From Saccharofermentans sp. (lineage in GTDB: Bacteria > Bacillota > Clostridia > Saccharofermentanales > Saccharofermentanaceae): a stretch of 64,000 nt of DNA. The stretch lies in assembly GCA_024684815.1 (NCBI GenBank), contig JAIKWL010000065.1, forward strand, positions 1-64,000. The letters run 5' to 3'. Position numbers and translations under genes: made by a program. The notes below the pieces were generated by a model. That model searched no databases, had not been told where the DNA came from, and saw nothing but the letters and a program-made list of their open reading frames with translations. Of the stretch, positions 1-8,522 are shown piece after piece. The stretch's first letter is position 1. Each line of letters starts with the position of its first letter.

Positions 1-617
1 ACTGTGTAGCTTACTGATACATCGAAGCCTGCTGCCGTATGCAGTGTCTCTTCGATCGTATATTTCTTTGTATAGTCAGATACTTGAATTGGTGTCTTAA
101 GTTCATACTCTCCTGCTGCCGTCTGGATAAAGTCTTTGCCAAGAGCATAAGAACCAACGATCGTATTTCCATCCTTAACTACGAATGTAAGACCCTTAAG
201 ATCCTCTTCCGTTACTTCTCCCTTTATCGTCTTCGTAATGTTGATGTATCCGGGAATATGTGTGTAGTCGTTCTCATAAGCTACTACTGTCGGATTCTTG
301 GAATCCTGGCTTACAGTATTAAGTGTTGCTGTCTCGCCTGTCTGCTTTGCTCCGCCATCCACTGTGTAGCTTACTGATACATCGAAGCCTGCTGCCGTGT
401 GCAGTGTCTCTTCGATCGTATATTTCTTCGCATAATCAGATACGGTTATAGGTGTCTTAAGTTCGTAAACATCAGAACTATTCTTTACGAAGTCCTTTCC
501 AAGAGCATAAGAACCAACGATCGTATTTCCATCCTTAACTACGAATGTAAGACCCTTAAGATCCTCTTCCGTTACTTCTCCCTTTATCGTCTTCGTGATG
601 TTGATGTATCCGGGAAT
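1..617 (-). repeat. 360-bp tandem coding repeat (120-residue surface domain)
   Basis: Bases 1-257 repeat at 361-617 with an exact 360-bp offset and only scattered differences. About 100 bases around 140-240 and 500-600 are almost identical. The period is a multiple of three, so each unit codes one 120-residue domain of the adhesin. The array continues past the window edge. Such near-identity points to recent duplication or gene conversion, and copy number may vary between strains. Confidence 0.85.
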
Positions 618-2351
618 TACCTTTCTGTTATAGAAAGCACCAAGATCAAATCTGTTGCCAACTACATCAATCCAATCTGATTCTTTGTCTGATCCCCAAA
701 CACCATTTGTTGAATAAAGGATGAGATTATTCGAATCATCGCCGATATACGTTCTTGACTGAGCAACGAAATCAATAGTTCCGTTTTTATCTGCCTTAGC
801 TCTGAGTCTGACATCAATATAGCCAACATTATTCACATAACCCAATACACTCTTATCAGGATTCTCGGAAATTCTGAAATAGAAATCTCTAGTCTGATTC
901 TTTTCGATCTTATAATGAGAATCTGAACTGTCGGTCCTGATCGTAAGTGTTGGAAATTCAACTACACTCTTGCTGTCAATCGGAATGGTTGCTCTGCTTC
1001 CATATGTTTGAGTAAAGGTGCCATCAGTATATTCCTGCCAGTAAAACTCATAGTCTCCATCTTTAAGAATTACCGTATTGTCAACATAAGGTGCTATCTC
1101 ATTTTTGGTCCTATATTCTGAAGTAAAGTTTTTGTGTGCAACAAAATGCATCTGTCCATTTCCTTCAGACTGCAGTGAACTGTTGGCACCTCCATAGATG
1201 TAATGGAACTCACATTTATTCTCTACATTTCCTTTGGTAATGATCCAACCGGAACTAGGGCTTCCTGATACCTTAACTTGTGCATTTTCTTTAGTAATCA
1301 AGAAAGTTCCGGCATTACCGGTGATAGTAACATTCGTAGAATTCGGGATATTCCAAATCAACTTCTGAGCCATCTCATGATCTACATAATTATTATGACC
1401 GGATATATTACCACTCCAGGTTGTAACAGAAGAATACTTCTCACTGCTTTGCTGCAATCCGGAGCCTGCAGAAGAATAATATTTTGAATCCTTTGCGATA
1501 ACCTGAACTTTTCCAAGAGTAATAGAGTTACTGCCGGTATAAGTAAAAACAACTACTGTACTAGATCTCTTATTTATATCTAAATAATTTCCACCCGGAT
1601 CAGAACGCCATTTTCCTAATAGAGTACTAAACTTCGAGTTGTTCAGATCTACATATACAACGCGGTTCTCATAAATGTCTTTATCTAAATCAATGGAAGT
1701 TACTTTAGTAGTATTGTTGACTTTAATGACTGATGAATCCAAAACATAATCCGGATTATTAGTGCGCTTTACCATCTTGTCAGATTCATCTTCAGCATGA
1801 CTAACAATACTGTTAATGTGATAATCGATTTCAGCCTTACTTAATATCGAATAATTAAATTCAGTTGTTTGAGCTACATCATCCTGCTTTTTGACCTTTG
1901 ACGAATAGTTAGTACTATTACCAAAGATCTCTTTAGCAAAAGTAATGTTAATGTTTTTTACATAAGTGCTGCTTGCGGGTCTGGTTCCATGTACCGTTCC
2001 AAATTTAATAGTGCCCATATTACCACGGCCTTGGATCTCACCGATGATAAACTGGGCAGTCTTGGATGTTGTAAGATCGACATCAATATTAGAGTCAACT
2101 GTACGCTTATACGAGCTGGTCGCAAGAGTTGTCTCCATATGATCGCTCTGGGTAAAAGAGCGAGCTATGATACCGTAATCTTTCGCACGACCCAGAATAG
2201 TTGAATAATTAACGAGGCTTGCCGAATCATATAACGTTGCGGCATTTACAAAAGACTTATTGTCAAAAGGACTCGGATATACCGCTATAGTCCCAAACAC
2301 AACCGCTCCAGCAACAAACGCTGAAACGATTCTTTTAGCGAAATCTATCAT
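1..2351 (-). CDS. Large secreted adhesin, choice-of-anchor A type with tandem repeats (C-terminus off window)
   Basis: An open minus-strand frame of about 783 codons starts at ATG 2351 after an AGGTGGGG ribosome binding site and runs off the left edge. The N-terminus has a basic start (MIDFAKR), a hydrophobic signal and a mature start near NAATLYDSAS. The next 500 or so residues match the neighbouring adhesin in order. They include a segment with WNIPNS and a later EFHY that resembles choice-of-anchor A domains, inferred from pattern only. After RFDLGAFYNR come domain repeats of 120 residues with motifs YINITKTIKG, LTFVVKDG and YTIEETLHTAAGF, as in isopeptide-bonded pilin-like modules. It is probably a wall-anchored surface protein, but the anchor is not visible. 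The 257-bp hairpin-containing gap separates it from its paralogue. Confidence 0.8.
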   Translation of the reverse strand, partial: MIDFAKRIVSAFVAGAVVFGTIAVYPSPFDNKSFVNAATLYDSASLVNYSTILGRAKDYGIIARSFTQSDHMETTLATSSYKRTVDSNIDVDLTTSKTAQFIIGEIQGRGNMGTIKFGTVHGTRPASSTYVKNINITFAKEIFGNSTNYSSKVKKQDDVAQTTEFNYSILSKAEIDYHINSIVSHAEDESDKMVKRTNNPDYVLDSSVIKVNNTTKVTSIDLDKDIYENRVVYVDLNNSKFSTLLGKWRSDPGGNYLDINKRSSTVVVFTYTGSNSITLGKVQVIAKDSKYYSSAGSGLQQSSEKYSSVTTWSGNISGHNNYVDHEMAQKLIWNIPNSTNVTITGNAGTFLITKENAQVKVSGSPSSGWIITKGNVENKCEFHYIYGGANSSLQSEGNGQMHFVAHKNFTSEYRTKNEIAPYVDNTVILKDGDYEFYWQEYTDGTFTQTYGSRATIPIDSKSVVEFPTLTIRTDSSDSHYKIEKNQTRDFYFRISENPDKSVLGYVNNVGYIDVRLRAKADKNGTIDFVAQSRTYIGDDSNNLILYSTNGVWGSDKESDWIDVVGNRFDLGAFYNRKVIPGYINITKTIKGEVTEEDLKGLTFVVKDGNTIVGSYALGKDFVKNSSDVYELKTPITVSDYAKKYTIEETLHTAAGFDVSVSYTVDGGAKQTGETATLNTVSQDSKNPTVVAYENDYTHIPGYINITKTIKGEVTEEDLKGLTFVVKDGNTIVGSYALGKDFIQTAAGEYELKTPIQVSDYTKKYTIEETLHTAAGFDVSVSYT

Positions 2352-2415
2352 GTTTCCCCACCTGATTTTATATTATCAAACGCAAATATAACATTAATTT
2401 AATAATATGTGTTAT

Positions 2416-2433
2416 AAACATTCTAGTATGTTT
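2416..2433. promoter_or_regulatory. Imperfect palindrome upstream of first adhesin
   Basis: An 18-bp dyad, AAACATTCTAGTATGTTT, centred on CTAG with one mismatched pair lies about 65 bp upstream of the adhesin start in an AT-rich gap. It could be an operator. No matching regulator is identified, and the rest of 2352-2530 shows no gene. Confidence 0.3.
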
Positions 2434-2530
2434 TGATAAAATTTAAGAAATGACGAAGTCATTCGTTTTCGTTCAGAAAAGAATATGTATTTTGTCGTTT
2501 TTATCAAAATATTTTTAATCGATCACAATA

Positions 2531-2578
2531 AAAAGAGGTGTCTCTTAGTGAATTTCATTCACTTTAGAGACACCCTCT
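2531..2578 (-). terminator. Rho-independent terminator of second adhesin
   Basis: On the minus strand a long stem (GAGGGTGTCTCT pairing with AGAGACACCTC, extended by GTGAAT/ATTCAC) is followed by a T-run. It sits about 30 bp after the stop of the 1522-residue adhesin and before the next paralogue, so the two adhesins are likely transcribed separately. Confidence 0.85.
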
Positions 2579-2608
2579 CATAGCTTTTATTCAATAATAA
2601 TCTTCAGT

Positions 2609-5600
2609 TCAGATTCTCTTTCGCTTTGAGCGATAAACTCCGAAACCGGTCAAACAAGCTACACCCAATCCAAGGAGTACAACACCCAACATTGCAGCAT
2701 AACTCATTTGCTCACCTGTTGCAGGCATCGGTGTATTACCTGTTCTTTCAGTCTGATACTTAGGATCCGCCTCGTCTACCATTATGATTGGAGATCCCGA
2801 TACGATAACCTTTCCACCGTATTCAGCTGAACCATCAGCATTAAGTGTAAATCTGATAGCATCAGCGGTCAGATATGCCTTAGGTGTAACGGTTTCTTTA
2901 AGCTCGTATCTTCCAGCCATAAGACCATGCAGAACTGATCTTGATGAATCGACAGTATAGAAAGAAATAGAGGACTTATCAGCAGAAAGCTTGAAAGTAA
3001 TCTCTTTTCCTCCCTGAGTTACAACAACAGCTGACAGATCATATCCGTCAAGACTGGTAATTGTAAGCTCTGCCTGTGCTAATTCCTTACCTGCAATATC
3101 CTGCTTGGAAATCTCAACTTTGATACCGGTTCCCGGTGTCGGTGTTGATGTTACTTCCGGTGTAGAAGTTACAGTAGGTGTAGTCGTAACAGTCTCTGTA
3201 GGAGTCGGCGATACAGTGTCGCTAGGAGTCGGAGTAACCGTCATAGTCGGTGACGGTGATGCACTCGGGCTAGGCGATACTGTAGGTGACGGTGATGCGC
3301 TGGGACTCGGCGAAACCGTAGGAGACGGTGACGCACTAGGGCTAGGCGATACCGTCGGTGACGGTGACGCACTCGGGCTCGGTGAAACCGTCGGTGACGG
3401 TGACGCACTCGGGCTCGGTGAAACCGTTGGTGACGGTGACGCACTAGGGCTCGGTGAAACCGTTGGTGACGGTGACACACTTGGGCTCGGTGAAACCGTT
3501 GGTGACGGTGATGCACTCGGACTAGGCGATACCGTAGGACTCGGCGATACCGTGGGTGACGGTGACGCACTCGGGCTCGGTGATACCGTCGGAGACGGTG
3601 ATGTACTCGGGCTAGGCGATACCGTAGGTGACGGTGACGCACTAGGGCTTGGTGATACCGTAGGTGACGGTGACGCACTAGGGCTCGGTGAAACCGTTGG
3701 TGACGGTGACGCACTAGGGCTAGGCGATACCGTAGGTGACGGTGACGCACTAGGGCTCGGTGATACCGTAGGTGACGGTGACGCACTAGGGCTAGGCGAT
3801 ACTGTCGGTGACGGTGATGCGCTAGGGCTAGGCGATACTGTCGGTGACGGTGATGCACTCGGACTGGGTGATACCGTAGGACTCGGCGATGCACTCGGAC
3901 TAGGTGATACCGTAGGTGACGGTGATGCACTCGGACTGGGTGATACCGTAGGTGACGGTGATGCACTCGGACTAGGTGATGCACTAGGGCTCGGTGACGG
4001 AGTAATGATTCCATCGACCATGATTACAGGATTTGATCCAACAACGGCACCGTTCTTTATAACAATCGTCTGGGTTTCTGCCTTTTCAAATCCATTTGGC
4101 ACAGTGGTCTCTTCAAGAGTGTATGTACCATCAGGAAGATTTGCTATAACCGTATCTCCGTTACCCAGGGTCTCAAAGCTTACAACGTTCTTTTCTACCT
4201 TAAGGCCTTTAGCTTTATTAGTTCCCTGAGTGGCAGTAACGCCCAAAGCTGCAAGATCCACATTTGTATCAGTGTTAGTAAATGTAAGTACGGCATCCGG
4301 TACTTCCTTACCGGCACTGTCAATCTTTCTGATCGTGACACTTGTCTTAAACATCTCATCTACCATAACAACAGGCTGGGCATTGGTTACAATGCCTTTT
4401 TCTATTGTTATTGTCTGAGATTCCGCGGTTTTATATCCGAAAGGAGCTGTTGTCTCAGTGAGAGTATATGTTCCATCCGGCAGATTCTTGATTACGGTAT
4501 CGTACTTGTCAACCGACTCAAAACTGATCACATTACCGCTGATGGTAAGTTTCTCGGCTGTGTTTATTCCCTGCGTTGCAGTAACGCCTAAATCTTCAAG
4601 CTTGATGTTCTTGTTGCTGGAAGTGAGCGTAAGTAAAGCACCTGCAACCTCTTTCCCAGCACTATCGACCTTTCTGATAGTAACATCTGCTTTATACATT
4701 TTATCGATCATGATAACAGGAGTAGAACCGACTACAGCTCCGTCCTTGATGGTGATCGTCTTGGATTCAGCTGTCTCATATCCGAAAGGAGTTGTTGTTT
4801 CCGTAAGAGTATACTCTCCGTCAGGAAGATTCATGATCAGAGTATTCTCGTCTTCAATAGTCTCGAAACTTAAAACATTTCCATTGATCTTAAGATTTTT
4901 AGCATCATTTGTTCCCTGCTTTGCCGTAACACCAAGATCATTAAAATCAACTTTCGTATCACTTGCAGTAAGTGTAAGTGTGGCACCGGGAACTTCGTTG
5001 CTGTCAGCATCGATCTTGCAAACAGGGACATTAGTTTTATATCTCTCGTCAAGAATAACAACAGTATCCCCATTAAGGATCATTCCGACATCAGGAGAAG
5101 GGATCTCAGTCTCAGTGACTGTTCCGTCTTCACCGATTGTGAATTTGATCACTGTGGTCTGAGGCATAAAGCCTTCAGGTGCTATTGTCTCTGAAAGAGT
5201 ATAATCACCGGGCTTAAGGCCAAGGATCGATGTCTGTTTGTCACCTGATTCAAATGTAACAGATGTTTTTTCGATCGTTGCAGAACCTGTAACATCTTTA
5301 CCGTCACGTACAAGAGTTACATTTGTAAGGTCTACATTAGAATCATTGCCTACATAGGTAACTTTCAATGTGGCACCGGGCACTTCATCACCGGTCGGCT
5401 TATTAACATCACGCTTACTGATATTAACTGTGATAGGCTCAACTCTGTTATAGAAAGCACCAAGGTCAAACTGTACACCGGACATCTTGATATAATCTCC
5501 GTATACCTCTCCGTACTTTCTGAAAACTATATTCTCTGAATCTGTGGGATTCTTACCGGTAACAGACTTATAATCCACAAAGTAAGTGAACTTACCCTTT

Positions 5601-7177
5601 GAATCGACCTGAACCTTCATCCTTATGTCGATATAACCGTCAGAATTGGAGATCCCCTTCGTAGAAGATGATGTGTCCTCAGTGATCCTGAAATAGAACA
5701 TCTTGTAGTTTGGATCCTGACCCGGAGCCGGTTTTTTGATGTTATAGTGATCATTGGAGGCGTTACATGTAAAAGAGATAAGCGGGAAAGTAACCGTACC
5801 GTTTGCAAGTACCGGAGCATCTTTCTTGGTACCGTACTCATCATAGAACGCTCCGCGCTCACCATTCTCATGTTCATATTCCTGAATATAGAACTTATAT
5901 GTACTGTCATTGGGAATATCAACAGATGTATCCTGCTTTACATTACCGTGTGCAGCATATTTCTCCGTAAAAGCTTTTGTAAGAGCAAAGTGCATCTGCC
6001 CTTCAGCATCACGGCTTGCACCGGAATAGAGGAAATGGAACTCGTTATTCATATTGAAAGAACCGCCGGTAACTACCCAGCCGCTGGAGTTACCATTCTG
6101 AAGCGTAACACTCTTTGTTGCCGGAGCGAGAATAGCGCCGCCGAATTCCTCGAGCTGGACATAGCCCTTCTCCATAATGTTCCAGATAATGGCTTCGTTA
6201 TAATACTTCTGGACATTCTTAGCGTTAGGATCCTTACCGTTAGTCATTGTACTTCCGACGTAATCCTGCTTAGATCCATTGACCATAACGCTGACCTTCG
6301 GCTTTTTCATAATGAGAGCGCCGCGGGATTCATTCCAGGCATCATCTTCAATATTAATTACTACAACGGAAGACGGGTTCTTAATAATATTGAAACCGTC
6401 ACTCTGTGTCAGGAATGAAAGAAGTCTTGAAGAAGAATCTATATTAATATATACAACTCTATTATCAAATTCAGGAGAAGTAAGATCAATGGAAACATGT
6501 GCGGAACCGTTGTAAGAGACACATCCGCTGTCTGCACCGTCAAGATCAAGTGCATATCTGGGATCAGTAGCTCTGTCCTGAAGGAAGTATGACCAGCCTT
6601 TCTCGGCATCCTCAACAACAGTCTTTGAACAGATTCTGTTGATGAGACGGTTAACATTTACTGTAGCATTCTCATTGACTGCCTGAATAAACGGATGGTT
6701 AATTGCATCGTACTCATTTGTGTAACGGATGTTACCGTTGGTACCACCTACTGCCGGCGGTATGTAGCTTGAATCGAAATTTCCGTAGACATTAGAAGGA
6801 GCTTCCAAATAGATAGCACTGGCTTTTGTCTTACCGAATTTCAGATACCTGTGACTTCCTCCTAAGTCTCCTACCAAAAACAAAGCGGTAGATTCAACAT
6901 AGTCTACGTCGATACTGTTGTCTGCATTATTTACATAGCGATTGGTTGCGAAAGTTGTCTCTGTATGGCTTGTGGAAGTAATCTCGTTGGCTACAATACC
7001 ATAATCTACGGCACCACCAAGAATAGTAGCGTAGTTTACCGCACTGGCAGAATCGTATAATGTCGCCGCACGTACTATGTTGTTGTTCTTGTTAATACTC
7101 GGATCTATAGCCAATGACCCGGCTATAACCGTACCCGCTATTAGAGCAGATGTCAGTCTTTTCGCAATGCCGAACAT
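2609..7177 (-). CDS. Cell-wall-anchored adhesin with Cna-B-like domains and Ser-Pro repeat rod
   Basis: This 1522-residue protein has a signal peptide (about 1-37, mature start near AATLYDSAS). A large N-terminal region follows, about 38-575, with a choice-of-anchor A-like pattern (IIWNI, GAILAPATKSV, NEFHF). Four Cna-B/SpaA-like modules of about 110-120 residues lie between about 579 and 1050, each with motifs like PGATLTL and DGEYTLTETT. Then comes a Ser-Pro-rich rod at about 1056-1312, one more Cna-B-like module, and a sorting signal MPATGE with hydrophobic stretch and KRKR tail. The protein is probably covalently attached to peptidoglycan by a sortase and acts in adhesion. MPATG departs from canonical LPXTG at its first residue. 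Its ligand is unknown. Confidence 0.9.
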   Translation of the reverse strand: MFGIAKRLTSALIAGTVIAGSLAIDPSINKNNNIVRAATLYDSASAVNYATILGGAVDYGIVANEITSTSHTETTFATNRYVNNADNSIDVDYVESTALFLVGDLGGSHRYLKFGKTKASAIYLEAPSNVYGNFDSSYIPPAVGGTNGNIRYTNEYDAINHPFIQAVNENATVNVNRLINRICSKTVVEDAEKGWSYFLQDRATDPRYALDLDGADSGCVSYNGSAHVSIDLTSPEFDNRVVYINIDSSSRLLSFLTQSDGFNIIKNPSSVVVINIEDDAWNESRGALIMKKPKVSVMVNGSKQDYVGSTMTNGKDPNAKNVQKYYNEAIIWNIMEKGYVQLEEFGGAILAPATKSVTLQNGNSSGWVVTGGSFNMNNEFHFLYSGASRDAEGQMHFALTKAFTEKYAAHGNVKQDTSVDIPNDSTYKFYIQEYEHENGERGAFYDEYGTKKDAPVLANGTVTFPLISFTCNASNDHYNIKKPAPGQDPNYKMFYFRITEDTSSSTKGISNSDGYIDIRMKVQVDSKGKFTYFVDYKSVTGKNPTDSENIVFRKYGEVYGDYIKMSGVQFDLGAFYNRVEPITVNISKRDVNKPTGDEVPGATLKVTYVGNDSNVDLTNVTLVRDGKDVTGSATIEKTSVTFESGDKQTSILGLKPGDYTLSETIAPEGFMPQTTVIKFTIGEDGTVTETEIPSPDVGMILNGDTVVILDERYKTNVPVCKIDADSNEVPGATLTLTASDTKVDFNDLGVTAKQGTNDAKNLKINGNVLSFETIEDENTLIMNLPDGEYTLTETTTPFGYETAESKTITIKDGAVVGSTPVIMIDKMYKADVTIRKVDSAGKEVAGALLTLTSSNKNIKLEDLGVTATQGINTAEKLTISGNVISFESVDKYDTVIKNLPDGTYTLTETTAPFGYKTAESQTITIEKGIVTNAQPVVMVDEMFKTSVTIRKIDSAGKEVPDAVLTFTNTDTNVDLAALGVTATQGTNKAKGLKVEKNVVSFETLGNGDTVIANLPDGTYTLEETTVPNGFEKAETQTIVIKNGAVVGSNPVIMVDGIITPSPSPSASPSPSASPSPTVSPSPSASPSPTVSPSPSASPSPTVSPSPSASPSPTVSPSPSASPSPTVSPSPSASPSPTVSPSPSASPSPTVSPSPSASPSPTVSPSPSASPSPTVSPSPSASPSPTVSPSPSTSPSPTVSPSPSASPSPTVSPSPTVSPSPSASPSPTVSPSPSVSPSPTVSPSPSASPSPTVSPSPSASPSPTVSPSPSASPSPTVSPSPSASPSPTVSPSPSASPSPTVSPSPSASPSPTMTVTPTPSDTVSPTPTETVTTTPTVTSTPEVTSTPTPGTGIKVEISKQDIAGKELAQAELTITSLDGYDLSAVVVTQGGKEITFKLSADKSSISFYTVDSSRSVLHGLMAGRYELKETVTPKAYLTADAIRFTLNADGSAEYGGKVIVSGSPIIMVDEADPKYQTERTGNTPMPATGEQMSYAAMLGVVLLGLGVACLTGFGVYRSKRKRI
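3241..4005 (-). repeat. 36-bp coding minisatellite (SPSPSASPSPTV units)
   Basis: About 21 units of 36 bp, each coding 12 residues of the form SPSPSASPSPTV, lie in tandem in the adhesin. A few shortened units (for example near 3530-3550 and 3880-3900) and single substitutions interrupt the array. It forms an extended spacer that lifts the adhesive head from the wall. The unit length keeps frame, so copy number can change without breaking the gene. Long open frames on the opposite strand here are by-products of the repeat. Confidence 0.92.
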
Positions 7178-7190
7178 AGAATCTCCCTAT

Positions 7191-7238
7191 TTTGTAAATA
7201 ATTTTAGACAGTTCATTTTATGAACAGTTTGTAAATAA
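7191..7238. promoter_or_regulatory. Palindrome between direct repeats upstream of adhesin
   Basis: A palindrome GTTCAT-TTT-ATGAAC (7211-7225) lies between two direct copies of TTTGTAAATAA (7191-7201 and 7228-7238), just upstream of the adhesin start and its GGGAG ribosome binding site. The layout suggests an operator or a 5' UTR structure. No regulator is assigned. Confidence 0.35.
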
Positions 7239-7320
7239 AGCAAGCAAATAATCTATCATTTTTTACATTTGCTGCCTAATTACTCAAAAATATTGAATAT
7301 ATGTCAGTAATTCGACACAC

Positions 7321-7354
7321 AAAAAGAACTGCCTCAAAAATCTTGAGGCAGTTC
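7321..7354 (-). terminator. Rho-independent terminator after zinc-ribbon gene
   Basis: On the minus strand GAACTGCCTCAA pairs perfectly with TTGAGGCAGTTC around a 5-base loop and is followed by TTTTT. It ends the transcript of the zinc-ribbon membrane protein and probably of pnp. Confidence 0.9.
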
Positions 7355-7382
7355 CGAACATAAATCAAAGCAATTGTATAGA

Positions 7383-8495
7383 TTATCTTGTGAGGATATA
7401 CATCAGGAATGCGATAACGGCGATAACGATAGCAATTGCGATAGCAACCTTTACAGGTGATACCGGAGCCTCGCCTCTGATCTGACCGGTCTGGCCGTTA
7501 ACTACGATGTTATATACCTTCTCCTTGAACTTGAAGTTTGCAATCCAAATAGGAGCAAGAACATATTTATAAGTTACTTTTGAATATGCTGTATTGAAAG
7601 TAAGCTTGGAGACACTGTCAGCCTTACGCTTCTTTTTCTCCATGCTTGAGATCTCACTGCTGAGCTTCGATTTGATCTGGCCCTTTGCAATATCCCATCC
7701 TTCATCAAGACCTACCGTGTAACGCTCAGCAAGGAATCCGGCAATAAATTCAGGTGAATACTTGCGGAGCTTGCTGAAATCAAATGTGGATGCAGCCTTG
7801 ATATAAGGATTGTTAGTCTTCTTGCTGGCATAGACAGTCTCGTCATCGATGAAACGCTCATAGATACCACGGTATGTTCTGTATGTTGTGACAGTATTGC
7901 CGTCTTTATCCTTGCTATTGAATCCCAGCTTGATCTCATAAGGAGATGTAGTCTGTGAATCGTATGTCCAGTAAGGCAGATAAACACCATTGAAGTTCTT
8001 TGCTTCGCAGCTTGACTTAGCTTCATTGGGGGCAAAGAGCTTACCCTTCATCCAGCCCTTGAAGAGCTGTGCAGCCTTTTCCTTTGTGATCTCGAAAGGT
8101 ACAACTCCGCCCGGAGCAACAACATCTTCGTCATTATCTACCGGCATGACCTGTGTGGATCCGCAGTAAGGACAGCACTGAGCAGTGTCAGCTGAATCCA
8201 TAATGGTCTCAGCACCGCAGTTCTTACAAACAAGAGATTTCTTCTCTTTTCCCCAGTCAAGGCTCTCACGGTTCTTAGCAGAAGAGAAATCAAGTTCTTC
8301 TACGTCCTGACCGTTATCCTCAGGCTTAGGAAGCTGCCTTGAATATCCGCAGAAAGGGCACGTCATGGCAAGAGTATCCGGATCATAAACAACAGTAGCG
8401 CCGCAATTTGGACACTTTTTGTCAGTTACGTCTTCGGTTTGTCCCTCGGTAATAATGTCGATCTGTTCTTCAGTGTTTCCCATGTTCTCTGCCAT
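7383..8495 (-). CDS. TFIIB-type zinc-ribbon membrane protein
   Basis: This 370-residue protein has two zinc ribbons near its N-terminus: CPNCG..CPFCG (about 28-50) and CKNCG..CPYCG (about 88-116). A mainly soluble middle follows, then one C-terminal membrane segment (about 345-367) ending in LTR. Related Firmicutes proteins are annotated as TFIIB-type zinc-ribbon-containing proteins. Their role is not established, and transcription-factor activity should not be assumed. The ATG follows AGAGGTGACACT. It lies 27 bp downstream of pnp on the same strand and shares its terminator, so co-transcription is likely. Confidence 0.8.
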   Translation of the reverse strand: MAENMGNTEEQIDIITEGQTEDVTDKKCPNCGATVVYDPDTLAMTCPFCGYSRQLPKPEDNGQDVEELDFSSAKNRESLDWGKEKKSLVCKNCGAETIMDSADTAQCCPYCGSTQVMPVDNDEDVVAPGGVVPFEITKEKAAQLFKGWMKGKLFAPNEAKSSCEAKNFNGVYLPYWTYDSQTTSPYEIKLGFNSKDKDGNTVTTYRTYRGIYERFIDDETVYASKKTNNPYIKAASTFDFSKLRKYSPEFIAGFLAERYTVGLDEGWDIAKGQIKSKLSSEISSMEKKKRKADSVSKLTFNTAYSKVTYKYVLAPIWIANFKFKEKVYNIVVNGQTGQIRGEAPVSPVKVAIAIAIVIAVIAFLMYILTR

Positions 8496-8522
8496 AGTGT
8501 CACCTCTTTCTATTTAGTTTTA

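Noticed and set aside
3241..4005. Regularly repeated DNA resembling a CRISPR array
   Set aside because: Units are contiguous with no unique spacers and are in frame within the adhesin gene.
3105..4229. Long open frame on the plus strand with Gly-Asp-Leu repeats
   Set aside because: It is the antisense shadow of the 36-bp minisatellite; the period is a multiple of three, so several frames stay open. No ribosome binding site or sensible product.
5747..6418. Plus-strand open frame inside the second adhesin
   Set aside because: Antisense to a well-supported coding region; no family features or ribosome binding site.
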